A stretch of 64,000 bases of DNA from Alicyclobacillus sp. SP_1 (GTDB taxonomy: Bacteria > Bacillota > Bacilli > Alicyclobacillales > Alicyclobacillaceae): NCBI RefSeq assembly GCF_024706985.1, contig NZ_JAMCCX010000028.1, positions 186,001-250,000 of the forward strand. Direction: 5' to 3'. Shown in pieces: positions 24,569 through 32,982 of this stretch. The notes below the pieces were generated by a model. The model was given only the letters and a program-made list of their open reading frames with translations. It was not told where the DNA came from and ran no database searches. The number at the start of each line of letters is the position of its first letter. The first letter of the stretch is position 1. The translations under genes and the position numbers were made by a program.

Positions 24569-24615
24569 AATGAAGGTATTGTGATAGATACCGCTCGGAG
24601 GGGGGAGTTGCTGTC

Positions 24616-25548
24616 ATGACAACGGTCCAAGCGTCGACGGCTCAGGTCACTTTGTTTGAAGTTGGTCCGCGCGATGGGCTGCAAAATGAACCGGAAACTT
24701 TGGCCACGGAGGTCAAGGTGGAACTGCTGGAGAGGTTGATGGAGTCTGGATTGACGCGCATTGAAGTGAGTTCCTTTGTCTCGCCGAAGTGGATTCCACA
24801 ACTCGCGGATGCGTCCGAGGTATTTCAGCGAATGAGGCGCCGTCGAGGTGTAGAACTGAGTGCCCTGGTACCCAATCTCCAGGGACTGGAGCGAGCACTG
24901 GCGGCAGACGTGGACAGCGTGGGCGTATTTATGTCCGCGAGCGAGGCCCACAACCAGAAAAACATCAACAAGACCCGGGCCGAGACGTATCCGGTCTTGG
25001 CACCCGTCGTGACCCAAGCGTTGCAGGCAAAAAAACAGGTTCGTGGGTATGTGTCGACGGCGTTCGGCTGCCCTTACGAAGGTGCGGTGAATCCACTAGA
25101 AGTGGTCGACGTGGCCTTGCGGCTCCTTGACATGGGCATTCAAGAGCTTTCCATTGGCGACACGATTGGCGTTGCTGTGCCCACGCAAGTCGAGCGGCTG
25201 CTCGCGGAGTTGGACGCCAAAGACGTGCCGATGAGTCAGATAGCGCTGCATTTCCACGACACGCGTGGGATGGCCATTGCCAACGCATATGCCGGGTATC
25301 GGTGTGGTGTCCGGACATTTGACGGATCGATTGGAGGTCTCGGCGGCTGCCCTTATGCCAAGGGAGCTTCTGGAAACGTAGCGACCGAGGATTTATTTTA
25401 CCTATTCGACGGCATGGGTGTGGCACCCGCGGTCTCTATTGCGACCTTGCGGAGCACGGCGGCATGGTTGGAGCAGAAGCTCGGACGTAAGCTTGAAAGT
25501 CGAGACCGACGGGTGGTGTCGGGAGAGGAAGGAGAGACAACCGTATGA
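24616..25548 (+). CDS. hydroxymethylglutaryl-CoA lyase
   Basis: A 310-residue TIM-barrel lyase. EVGPRDGLQNEP is the N-terminal metal and catalytic motif, SVGVFMSASEAHNQKNINK matches the family, HFHDTRG holds metal-binding histidines, and GLGGCPYAKGASGNVATED is the HMG-CoA lyase signature with its catalytic cysteine. It cleaves HMG-CoA to acetoacetate and acetyl-CoA, the last step of leucine breakdown. ATG 24616 has GGAGGGGGGAG upstream. Its stop overlaps the next ATG (ATGA). Confidence 0.95.
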   Translation: MTTVQASTAQVTLFEVGPRDGLQNEPETLATEVKVELLERLMESGLTRIEVSSFVSPKWIPQLADASEVFQRMRRRRGVELSALVPNLQGLERALAADVDSVGVFMSASEAHNQKNINKTRAETYPVLAPVVTQALQAKKQVRGYVSTAFGCPYEGAVNPLEVVDVALRLLDMGIQELSIGDTIGVAVPTQVERLLAELDAKDVPMSQIALHFHDTRGMAIANAYAGYRCGVRTFDGSIGGLGGCPYAKGASGNVATEDLFYLFDGMGVAPAVSIATLRSTAAWLEQKLGRKLESRDRRVVSGEEGETTV

Positions 25549-26330
25549 CCACACAGTACCAGTGGATTAATGTAGAGACGGAAGGGCATGTGGCCACGGT
25601 GACCTTGTGTCGCGAACAAGCGGCAAACAGTTTGTCGCAGGCGCTATGCTTGGAATTTGTCGAGGCGATGGGAGAACTTCAGGAGGCGGATGTCCGCGCT
25701 GTCGTTTTGACAGGTCAAGGCAAGAAAGCGTTCTGTGCAGGGGCGGATTTGAAGGAAAGAAAGGGCATGGCAGAAGCAGAAGTCCGTGTGGCGGTTCATC
25801 GCATTCGGCAAGTCGTGGAGTCGGTTGCAGCACTGCCTATGCCGACGATTGCCGCCGTCAATGGTGTCGCCTTTGGCGGCGGAACGGAGATTGCCCTGGC
25901 GGCAGATTTGCGCATCTGCGCACGGGAGGCGCAATTCGGATTGACGGAGACGGGCCTAGGGATCGTTCCAGGTGCTGGTGGGACCCAGCGGCTACCTCGC
26001 TTGGTCGGCGTTTTGCGGGCGAAGGAACTGATTTATACCGCGCGGCGGATTTCTGCTGAGGAAGCCGAACACATTGGACTCGTTTTGGAAGTCGTGGAGT
26101 CGGAAGGACTGCTCACGCGGGCGAAGGAATTGGCGCAGAAGGTGGCGGCCAATGGGCCGATTGCCGTTCGTGCGGCAAAGTGGGCTATTGACCATGGTCT
26201 CAGTGAGCCGATGGCAAGAGGCTTACAGATAGAAGAAGAAGCTTACGAGCGAGTGTTGAATACGGAGGACCGTTTGGAGGGCTTGCGTGCCTTCGCGGAA
26301 AAGCGACCACCGGTTTATCGAGGGAAGTGA
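25545..26330 (+). CDS. enoyl-CoA hydratase/isomerase (YngF-like, methylglutaconyl-CoA hydratase candidate)
   Basis: A 261-residue crotonase. GAGADLKERKGM (oxyanion hole region, as FCAGADLK), NGVAFGGGTEIALAADLRI and the catalytic glutamate region LTETGLGIVPGAGGTQRL are all present. Placed between HMG-CoA lyase and the carboxyltransferase, it fits the hydration of 3-methylglutaconyl-CoA to HMG-CoA. Start overlaps the lyase stop by four bases. Confidence 0.92.
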   Translation: MTTQYQWINVETEGHVATVTLCREQAANSLSQALCLEFVEAMGELQEADVRAVVLTGQGKKAFCAGADLKERKGMAEAEVRVAVHRIRQVVESVAALPMPTIAAVNGVAFGGGTEIALAADLRICAREAQFGLTETGLGIVPGAGGTQRLPRLVGVLRAKELIYTARRISAEEAEHIGLVLEVVESEGLLTRAKELAQKVAANGPIAVRAAKWAIDHGLSEPMARGLQIEEEAYERVLNTEDRLEGLRAFAEKRPPVYRGK

Positions 26331-26340
26331 GGAAACTTTC

Positions 26341-27864
26341 ATGGATGAGCGATTGAAAAGAGAACGAGAGGCAGTTTTGCAAGGAGGCGACAGGCGTTAT
26401 CACGAGAAGAATCAGAGCATTGGCAAGATGTTCGTGCGGGAGCGTCTGAGACTTCTGTTTGACGCTGGTCTGGAATTGGAAGACGGACTCTTCGCTAACT
26501 GCACGGCGGATGGACTTCCAGCAGACGGTGTGGTGACTGGGCTAGGAACCATCCACGGACGCACGGTGGCCGTCATGGCCAATGACAGTACTGTCAAAGC
26601 GGGCAGTTGGGGTGCGCGTACGGTGGAAAAGATATTGCGCATCCAAGAGACGGCGGAGCGGCTTCAAATCCCGCTGTTGTACTTGGTCGATTCCGCGGGA
26701 GCGCGAATTACTGACCAAGTTGAAATGTTCCCTGGGCGGCGCGGCGCTGGACGCATTTTTCACAATCAAGTTCGATTGTCCGGTCAAGTGCCCCAAATTT
26801 GTCTGTTGTTTGGCCCATCGGCTGCAGGCGGGGCGTACATACCCGCTTTTTGCGATGTCGTCATCATGGTCGAGAAAAACGCCAGCATGTACTTGGGTTC
26901 GCCGCGGATGGCGGAAATGGTCATTGGCGAAAAGGTGAGTCTTGAGGAAATGGGTGGCGCGCGCATGCATTGTTCTGTCAGTGGTTGTGGGGACATTCTT
27001 GCAGCGAGTGAGGAAGAAGCTTTGGAGATGGCCCGTTCGTATCTGTCGTATCTGCCCGACTCCAGTCAACAGGCTCCACGCCGGCAGGCGCCGCGAAGCG
27101 TTGCATCACACGACAAAACGCTGTCTGACATCATCCCGGCGAACCAAAATGCGCCGTTTAATATGCTTGACCTGATTGCCCGCATTGTCGATGAAGACTC
27201 TTGGTTTGAGATAAAGAAGTTGTTTGCGCCGGAAATTTTGACCGGATTTGCCCGGTTGGACGGGCATGTGGTCGGCATTGTTGCAAACCAGCCGCGTGTC
27301 AAGGGAGGCGTACTGTTTGTCGACTCGGCCGATAAAGCGGCGCGGTTCATTGCACTCTGCGATGCGTTCTCGATTCCTCTTCTGTTTCTCGCGGATGTAC
27401 CGGGGTTCATGATTGGCACGAAAGTCGAGCGTGCTGGCATTATCCGACACGGTGCCAAATTGATTGCGGCTATGTCTGAGGCAACTGTGGCGAAGATCAG
27501 CGTGATCGTCCGCAAAGCCTATGGGGCAGGTCTCTATGCGATGGCTGGACCCGCCTTTGAACCGGACGTCTGCATCGCGTTGCCGAGCGCGCAGATTGCG
27601 GTCATGGGACCGGAAGCGGCAGTCAACGCTGTCTATAGCAACAAAATTGAGGAACTGGAAGAGAGTGAGCGCAGAGCGTTCATTGAACAAAAGCGTGCGG
27701 AGTATCGCGCCGATATCGACCTCTATAAATTGGCGGCAGAACTCGTGATTGACGACATAGTTCAACCGGAAGAATTGCGCGGCGTACTGGCAACCCGTCT
27801 TGCTGCTTATCAGACGAAAGTCGCGTCGCCACCACGCCGCAAGCATGCGGTCTACCCGGTCTGA
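26341..27864 (+). CDS. acyl-CoA carboxylase carboxyltransferase subunit (YngE-like)
   Basis: A 507-residue carboxyltransferase with both crotonase-like halves. Features: YLVDSAGARITDQVEMFPG and GPSAAGGAYIPAF in the N half; FLADVPGFMIGTKVE and RKAYGAGLYAMAGPAF in the C half. It transfers CO2 from biotin to an acyl-CoA, by position 3-methylcrotonyl-CoA. ATG 26341 (MDERLKRE) has GTGAGGA upstream; the frame is open further into the hydratase gene but lacks homology. Last gene of the operon; a strong terminator follows. Confidence 0.93.
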   Translation: MDERLKREREAVLQGGDRRYHEKNQSIGKMFVRERLRLLFDAGLELEDGLFANCTADGLPADGVVTGLGTIHGRTVAVMANDSTVKAGSWGARTVEKILRIQETAERLQIPLLYLVDSAGARITDQVEMFPGRRGAGRIFHNQVRLSGQVPQICLLFGPSAAGGAYIPAFCDVVIMVEKNASMYLGSPRMAEMVIGEKVSLEEMGGARMHCSVSGCGDILAASEEEALEMARSYLSYLPDSSQQAPRRQAPRSVASHDKTLSDIIPANQNAPFNMLDLIARIVDEDSWFEIKKLFAPEILTGFARLDGHVVGIVANQPRVKGGVLFVDSADKAARFIALCDAFSIPLLFLADVPGFMIGTKVERAGIIRHGAKLIAAMSEATVAKISVIVRKAYGAGLYAMAGPAFEPDVCIALPSAQIAVMGPEAAVNAVYSNKIEELEESERRAFIEQKRAEYRADIDLYKLAAELVIDDIVQPEELRGVLATRLAAYQTKVASPPRRKHAVYPV

Positions 27865-27980
27865 GTGAAGACCGTCTCGCCGTGCCATTCGACTGCCGAC
27901 CACCGTGTTCCATAGCATAACCTTCATGGGCCAATTGGCTATGTTGGGAATGGAATTCTTCAAATACGACTGCTTGATTG

Positions 27981-28012
27981 GCGACCTGTTCCGCAGGTCG
28001 CTTATTTTACTT
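27981..28012 (+). terminator. intrinsic terminator of the carboxylase operon
   Basis: Arms GCGACCTG (27981-27988) and CAGGTCGC (27994-28001), five-base loop, then TTATTTTACTTT. Confidence 0.88.
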
Positions 28013-28121
28013 TAGTGGACTGAGAAGGTATGATAGGCTGGTGTGTTCTGTCTTGTAAGGGCATCTGTTGAGTGCTTTGAGAAGACTTGTGTTTCAAATT
28101 CGAAGATAGGGAGTGTCGCAG

Positions 28122-29150
28122 ATGGCTGCGTTGTTTGATGAAATTTCATTTCGCGGCATGACGTTAAAGAATCGCATTGTTGTCTCGCCCATGTGCCAAT
28201 ATCAGGCCTTAGAGGACGGTGTATCGACCGATTGGCATCTTGTTCACTATGGTTCACTAGCGATGTCCGGCGCGAGTTTGGTCTTTGTGGAAGCCACGGC
28301 TGTGGAAGCACGGGGTCGCATTTCCACAAAGGACCTCGGACTGTACAGCGACGACCACGTTTCGGGACTTTTACGCATCGTCGACTTTGGCCATAGCCAA
28401 GGGACGATGATGGGCATACAACTCAATCATGCGGGGCGCAAGGCAGATGTGGATGGACCCATCGTGGCGCCGAGCTCTGTGCGTTTTAGTGAGAAGTATG
28501 CGATTCCGGAGGCAATGACAGAAGAGGATATTGAGGAGGCTGTTCAGGCGTTCGCGTCTGCAGCAAAGCGGTCGGTCGCCGCTGGATTCGATGTCATTGA
28601 AATACACGCGGCGCATGGTTACCTCCTGAATCAATTTTTGTCGCCTCTGTCCAATCGGCGGTCAGACGCATATGGCGGCTCTGTCGAGAATCGCCTTCGT
28701 TTTCCGTTGCAGGTGGTCTCCGCCATTCGCGCGGTCATTCCGAGCACTATGCCGCTGTTTTTGCGAGTGTCTGCGGTAGAATATGTGGACAATGGCTACT
28801 CCATGGCGGAGATGGTTCAATTTTGCCGTGGATTTCGGGATGCTGGGGTGGACTTAGTGGATGTGTCCACTGGAGGGAACGTTCCCGTTATGCCATCTGC
28901 GGTTTATCCGGGGTATCAGATTGCGCCCGCCGCGCAGATTCGGCGTGAGGCAGACATTTGTGTGGGTGGCGTTGGGATGCTGGATAACGTTGAACTGAGT
29001 GAGTATTTGGTACAGTCGGGGCAAGTCGATTTGGTGTCGGTCGCGCGAGGATTTCTGCGCAACAAAACTTGGGGACATGATGCAGCCATCGCTTTGCATC
29101 GCCCGATTCATCCGCCCAAGCCGTATACTCGTGCATACCCGCAACATTGA
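28122..29150 (+). CDS. namA: NADPH dehydrogenase of the old yellow enzyme family (YqjM/NamA-like)
   Basis: A 342-residue FMN enzyme of the thermophilic-like OYE class. SPMCQYQA carries the redox cysteine that replaces the FMN-contacting Thr, QLNHAGRKAD and IHAAHGYLLNQFLSP hold substrate/FMN residues, and GGVGMLDN near the end binds FMN phosphate. It reduces activated C=C bonds. ATG 28122 has AGGGAG eight bases before it. The gene stands alone between the carboxylase terminator and bshC. Confidence 0.92.
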   Translation: MAALFDEISFRGMTLKNRIVVSPMCQYQALEDGVSTDWHLVHYGSLAMSGASLVFVEATAVEARGRISTKDLGLYSDDHVSGLLRIVDFGHSQGTMMGIQLNHAGRKADVDGPIVAPSSVRFSEKYAIPEAMTEEDIEEAVQAFASAAKRSVAAGFDVIEIHAAHGYLLNQFLSPLSNRRSDAYGGSVENRLRFPLQVVSAIRAVIPSTMPLFLRVSAVEYVDNGYSMAEMVQFCRGFRDAGVDLVDVSTGGNVPVMPSAVYPGYQIAPAAQIRREADICVGGVGMLDNVELSEYLVQSGQVDLVSVARGFLRNKTWGHDAAIALHRPIHPPKPYTRAYPQH

Positions 29151-29198
29151 TGCAGATGGCGCTTATCAGATGTGAAAAAGGACGGTTCTCGGTGAACA

Positions 29199-30860
29199 TT
29201 GAGTGAAGTGAAGGGGCGAGGGACATTGGACTGTACAGTTCGCCAAGAACTGACGGGAAATCGTTTGACAGATAGGCAGGTTACCGAATTTGCCAGCGTG
29301 AGTGACCTCTACGATGGACAAGACCCACGCCAGTTGCAAACTTATGAGACGCGAGCAGAGTGGTTGGAAGGAGAGTTTTCTCAGCATCATCGCGAGCGCT
29401 TGGCGCGGACCTTGGTTCGTTATGCAGAGACGCTTTCTGCTCCCGAAGAAAGTCGAGCGAATGCGCATCGACTTGCCGATCCGCGGGCAGTCGCACTGGT
29501 GACGGGTCAACAAGCGGGACTGTTTACAGGTCCGCTCTATTCTCTTGCCAAAGCGTTGACCGTTATCGGAGTGGCGGAACAACTGGAAAAGGAACTGGCG
29601 CGGCCTGTAGTCCCTGTCTTTTGGGTGGCTTCGGAAGACCACGACTGGGCTGAAGTCAACCACACATTCATCCTCGATTCTGAGCTTTCCGTGCGCCGTA
29701 TTCGTTTGGCCATGCGACCAGAATTGCATCGGATGGTTTACCATACACCTTTGACGAGAGATGCCGTTGAATCGGCCTTGGACGAGGCCTATCTTCGTCT
29801 GCCTCAGGCGGAGTACAAGACGGAGATGATGGCGACGCTTCGCGCGCAGTGGTCTCTGGAAGACACCTTGTCTACCTGGTTCGCACGAACGATGGTGCAA
29901 TTGCTCGGTTCCCGGGGATTGGTGCTACTCGACCCGTGTCTGCCAGAATTGCGCACCTTGGTGGGACCAGTATTTGCGGAGACGTTGAAGCGAAACGACG
30001 ACGTTCGCGCTGAATTGACGCAGTGTTATCACGCCGTCCGCGAGGCTGGATATGTGCCCGAAGTTTTGGAAGACAAGACCAACACGAATGTTTTCTACGT
30101 CCGCGACGGACATCGCTATGTTTTGCAAAAAACGTCTGAAGACATGTTGGAGACGCGCCACCTGTCGCTGTCAAAACGTCGCGCACAGTTCATTGCGGAG
30201 GCACTCGACGAAGCCACGCACTTCAGTTCCAACGTGTTGTTGCGGCCGGTCATCCAAGACCATCTACTGCCGACTTTGGCGTACGTAGGCGGGCCATCGG
30301 AGTTAGCCTATTATCCATTGGCTCGAGGCATCTTTCACGCCTTCGGAAGACGGTTGCCGCCACTGCTGTTGCGTCAGCGGATGAACTTGTTTCCATCGGC
30401 CGTGGCCGAATGTTTGACAGAGTTGCGGATATCGGCCAATGACCACAAAGGAATTTCCGAGTTGGTGGAGAAACACCTCGCCACGGCGGGAGTGGACAAG
30501 ATGCAAGCTCAAGTGGCAGTTCTCCGTTCGCTGTTTCACGAACAGCTGGAGGCGATTGCAACGGCCTGGCCAGCGCTGCAACCACAGTTGTCAGGCGTTC
30601 TGGAGTCGGCTAAGGTGCGCCACGAAGACCAGATGCGCGGCCTTGTCAACAAATTGTCGCGGCTGGTGGAGGCCACGGAGGCGCAACAGATTCATCGCTT
30701 GAGAAGTGTGGAACGCTGGTTGTGGACGGATGGCCATGCCGCCGAACGCCGGCTGTCCCCGCTCAATGCGTGGTCGCGCATCGGGACACGGGCACTCAGT
30801 CAACTACCAGCTTGGGGCGATTATCGACAAGTTCCTCCAGTGTACGATATCTCGCTCTGA
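29199..30860 (+). CDS. bshC: bacillithiol biosynthesis cysteine-adding enzyme
   Basis: A 553-residue protein with the BshC hallmarks VTGQQAGLFTGPLYS and PVFWVASEDHDWAEVNH (Rossmann core) and a long C-terminal coiled coil. It adds cysteine to glucosaminyl-malate, the last step of bacillithiol synthesis. It lies directly before mraZ, as yllA/bshC does in B. subtilis. The TTG 29199 start is uncertain; a GGTGA is just upstream. Confidence 0.93.
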   Translation: MSEVKGRGTLDCTVRQELTGNRLTDRQVTEFASVSDLYDGQDPRQLQTYETRAEWLEGEFSQHHRERLARTLVRYAETLSAPEESRANAHRLADPRAVALVTGQQAGLFTGPLYSLAKALTVIGVAEQLEKELARPVVPVFWVASEDHDWAEVNHTFILDSELSVRRIRLAMRPELHRMVYHTPLTRDAVESALDEAYLRLPQAEYKTEMMATLRAQWSLEDTLSTWFARTMVQLLGSRGLVLLDPCLPELRTLVGPVFAETLKRNDDVRAELTQCYHAVREAGYVPEVLEDKTNTNVFYVRDGHRYVLQKTSEDMLETRHLSLSKRRAQFIAEALDEATHFSSNVLLRPVIQDHLLPTLAYVGGPSELAYYPLARGIFHAFGRRLPPLLLRQRMNLFPSAVAECLTELRISANDHKGISELVEKHLATAGVDKMQAQVAVLRSLFHEQLEAIATAWPALQPQLSGVLESAKVRHEDQMRGLVNKLSRLVEATEAQQIHRLRSVERWLWTDGHAAERRLSPLNAWSRIGTRALSQLPAWGDYRQVPPVYDISL

Positions 30861-30900
30861 TCGATTGACGACTACAGGGGCATTTCGACATATTTCCCGC

Positions 30901-30941
30901 AAGGCTCAGCGCGATTCTTTTTGCGCTGGGCCTTGTTTTTT
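30901..30941 (+). terminator. intrinsic terminator after bshC
   Basis: 12-bp arms AAGGCTCAGCGC (30901-30912) and GCGCTGGGCCTT (30923-30934; one G-U pair) followed by GTTTTTT. Confidence 0.9.
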
Positions 30942-31013
30942 GGCGGACCAAATTTCTGAAAAACTTTTGGGAAATGAAGCAGGAATCTGCTAACGGGAGA
31001 CGAAACAATAGGC

Positions 31014-31054
31014 GAGTGGTGTAAAGTGGGTCAAAGTGGGGTCGGATGGGTGGG
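31014..31054 (+). promoter_or_regulatory. MraZ box array
   Basis: Four direct repeats at exact 10-bp spacing: GAGTGG (31014), AAAGTGGG (31023), AAAGTGGG (31033) and GGATGGG (31044), then another TGGG at 31051. This fits the known MraZ operator, in which the MraZ ring binds repeated GTGG/AAAGTG units before its own gene. The last repeat reaches the mraZ ribosome site. Confidence 0.8.
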
Positions 31055-31063
31055 TGACGACGG

Positions 31064-31495
31064 ATGTTTATGGGCGAGTTCCAGCATGCGCTCGATGACA
31101 AAGGTCGTCTCACCATGCCCGGTAAATTTCGGGACCATCTGAATGGAACGTTTGTCATGACGCGCGGTTTAGACGGTTGCATTTTTGTCTACCCAGCGGC
31201 GGAATGGGAGACGATAGAAAGAAAGTTGAAGTCTCTACCTATGACTCGTGCGGATGCCCGCTCTTTCGTTCGAATGTTTTTTTCTGGTGCCAGCGAGTGT
31301 GAATTGGACAAGCAAGGGAGAGTATTGGTTCCCTCGGTGCTGAGAGAGCACGCTGGTTTACAGAAAGATTGCGTTGTCCTCGGTGTCTCGAACCGCGTTG
31401 AAGTGTGGAGTCAAGAACGGTGGACCCCCTATGCCAACGTTGCAGAAAGCCAATTTGCCGAGTTGGCAGAACAATTGACGGACTTGGAGTTTTAG
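31064..31495 (+). CDS. mraZ: division/cell wall cluster transcriptional repressor MraZ
   Basis: A 143-residue protein with two SpoVT/AbrB-like half domains; each has the DKGR motif (HALDDKGRLTMP near residue 9 and CELDKQGRVLVP near 80). It binds the repeats directly upstream and represses the cluster. Start ATG 31064 follows GGGTGGGTGACGACGG; the repeats thus double as the ribosome site region. Confidence 0.97.
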   Translation: MFMGEFQHALDDKGRLTMPGKFRDHLNGTFVMTRGLDGCIFVYPAAEWETIERKLKSLPMTRADARSFVRMFFSGASECELDKQGRVLVPSVLREHAGLQKDCVVLGVSNRVEVWSQERWTPYANVAESQFAELAEQLTDLEF

Positions 31496-31531
31496 ACCAC
31501 ATTTCAGTCTTTGCAAGGGGGTCCAGCCACC

Positions 31532-32464
31532 GTGTTTGTTCACGAGACGGTCCTGCTGCAGGAAACCTTGACGGCTCTGCAGCCCGCCGATGGTGGCACG
31601 TTTATCGATTGCACTGTTGGAGGCGGCGGTCACACGGAGCAGTTGTTGCGAGCTTCGGCGCCGACGGGCAGAGTTCTTGGGTTGGACCAAGATGACGCAG
31701 CCCTGGCCGCAGCAAATCTCCGATTGCATGAATTCACCGACCGTCTCGAACTGGTGCGCACGAACTTTCGGCACATCGAGTCGGTTGCTCGTTCCACGGA
31801 TTTTTCTCCAGCAGATGGCATTGTTTTTGATTTGGGTGTATCTTCTCCTCAATTTGACGTGACGGAACGAGGCTTTACCTACCGTGAAGACGGCCCTCTA
31901 GATATGCGCATGGACAGGCGCCAAGTCGTGACGGCCGCGCACTTGTTGGCAGAATTGCCGGAAGACGAGTTGGCACAAATTTTCTTCCAGTATGGCGAAG
32001 AGCGATTTGCCCGGCGCATTGCTGCCAACATAGTCGAACGACGCAGTCAGAAGCCGCTGACGACTACAAAAGAACTTGCGGAAATTGTCAAGGAATCCAT
32101 TCCTGCGGCCACTCGGCGCACCGGACCACATCCGGCCCGGCGAACATTTCAGGCACTGCGCATGGCCGTCAACGAAGAGTTGAAGGCATTGGAAGAGGGA
32201 GTTCGTGGAGCGTTTCAAGTACTCTCATCCGGCGGTAGACTCGCTGTCATTTCGTTCCATTCCTTGGAAGACCGGATGGTCAAGTCCCTATTCCGCGAGT
32301 TTGCAGAAGGCTGCATTTGCCCCCCAGATTTCCCCGTTTGTCGCTGTGGACGCCAGCCGATGGCGAAACTGGTGCCACGCAAAGCCATCGTTCCAAGCGA
32401 GCGAGAAGTGGCGGAAAATCCGCGAGCGAGATCGGCCAAATTACGCGTTCTAGAAAAATTGTAA
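31532..32464 (+). CDS. rsmH: 16S rRNA (cytosine1402-N4)-methyltransferase
   Basis: A 310-residue SAM methyltransferase. The N-terminal HETVLLQETL, the SAM loop DCTVGGGGHTE, DLGVSSPQFD and the C-terminal VISFHSLEDRMVK are family hallmarks. It methylates C1402 of 16S rRNA. GTG 31532 is chosen with AAGGGGG upstream; it starts MFVHETVLL as in homologues. Confidence 0.97.
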   Translation: MFVHETVLLQETLTALQPADGGTFIDCTVGGGGHTEQLLRASAPTGRVLGLDQDDAALAAANLRLHEFTDRLELVRTNFRHIESVARSTDFSPADGIVFDLGVSSPQFDVTERGFTYREDGPLDMRMDRRQVVTAAHLLAELPEDELAQIFFQYGEERFARRIAANIVERRSQKPLTTTKELAEIVKESIPAATRRTGPHPARRTFQALRMAVNEELKALEEGVRGAFQVLSSGGRLAVISFHSLEDRMVKSLFREFAEGCICPPDFPVCRCGRQPMAKLVPRKAIVPSEREVAENPRARSAKLRVLEKL

Positions 32465-32517
32465 CGGATGCGCTCGGGCGCAGTGACACATAGGAAAAGC
32501 GCAGAGGAGATGACAGA

Positions 32518-32895
32518 ATGTCGGTAGCAAGACAGATGGCGGTACCAGTGGAGCGTCCAGCAACGCAGAGACAGTCAGAACAGGGGCGTGTCCATCGGCC
32601 GCAAAATGCCGCAGTGGGCATGAAAATGTCGCGCAACATTGCGAGCATGATTCTTTGTGTCAGCATTGCGTTGGTCGCCATGTGGCTGATTTCAGGACAG
32701 GGTGCCAAGACGTACAGCTTGACCTACGCAAACGTCGGTCTGCAGACAAAAATTGCACAACTGTCCGCGGACAATGCAAGTTTGCGCACTCAAGTTGACA
32801 CGTTGGAGCGGCCCTCGCGCATTCTTGCATTGGCTAAAAAATACCATATGCAATATATCGATCCGCTACAGATTCCTGCCTCTTCTTCCAACTGA
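32518..32895 (+). CDS. ftsL: cell division protein FtsL
   Basis: A 125-residue bitopic membrane protein: basic cytoplasmic N terminus (about 40 residues), one membrane helix (SMILCVSIALVAMWLI), then a short extracytoplasmic leucine-zipper-like coil. Position between rsmH and the class B PBP supports ftsL. It forms the FtsQLB/DivIB-DivIC complex. ATG 32518 with GAGGAG upstream. Confidence 0.9.
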   Translation: MSVARQMAVPVERPATQRQSEQGRVHRPQNAAVGMKMSRNIASMILCVSIALVAMWLISGQGAKTYSLTYANVGLQTKIAQLSADNASLRTQVDTLERPSRILALAKKYHMQYIDPLQIPASSSN

Positions 32896-32982
32896 CTCTG
32901 CGCCGACCTAGTGCTCTCTCTTCTAGTCTGGGGATTGTCCGCATAGGATAGTGCCGATGAAACAGGCTGGGAGGAGAGGAAC

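Noticed and set aside
24304-25017. Long minus-strand frame with KKLQSKTT repeats
   Set aside because: It is the antisense of the 27-bp array and of the HMG-CoA lyase gene; no ribosome site or homology.
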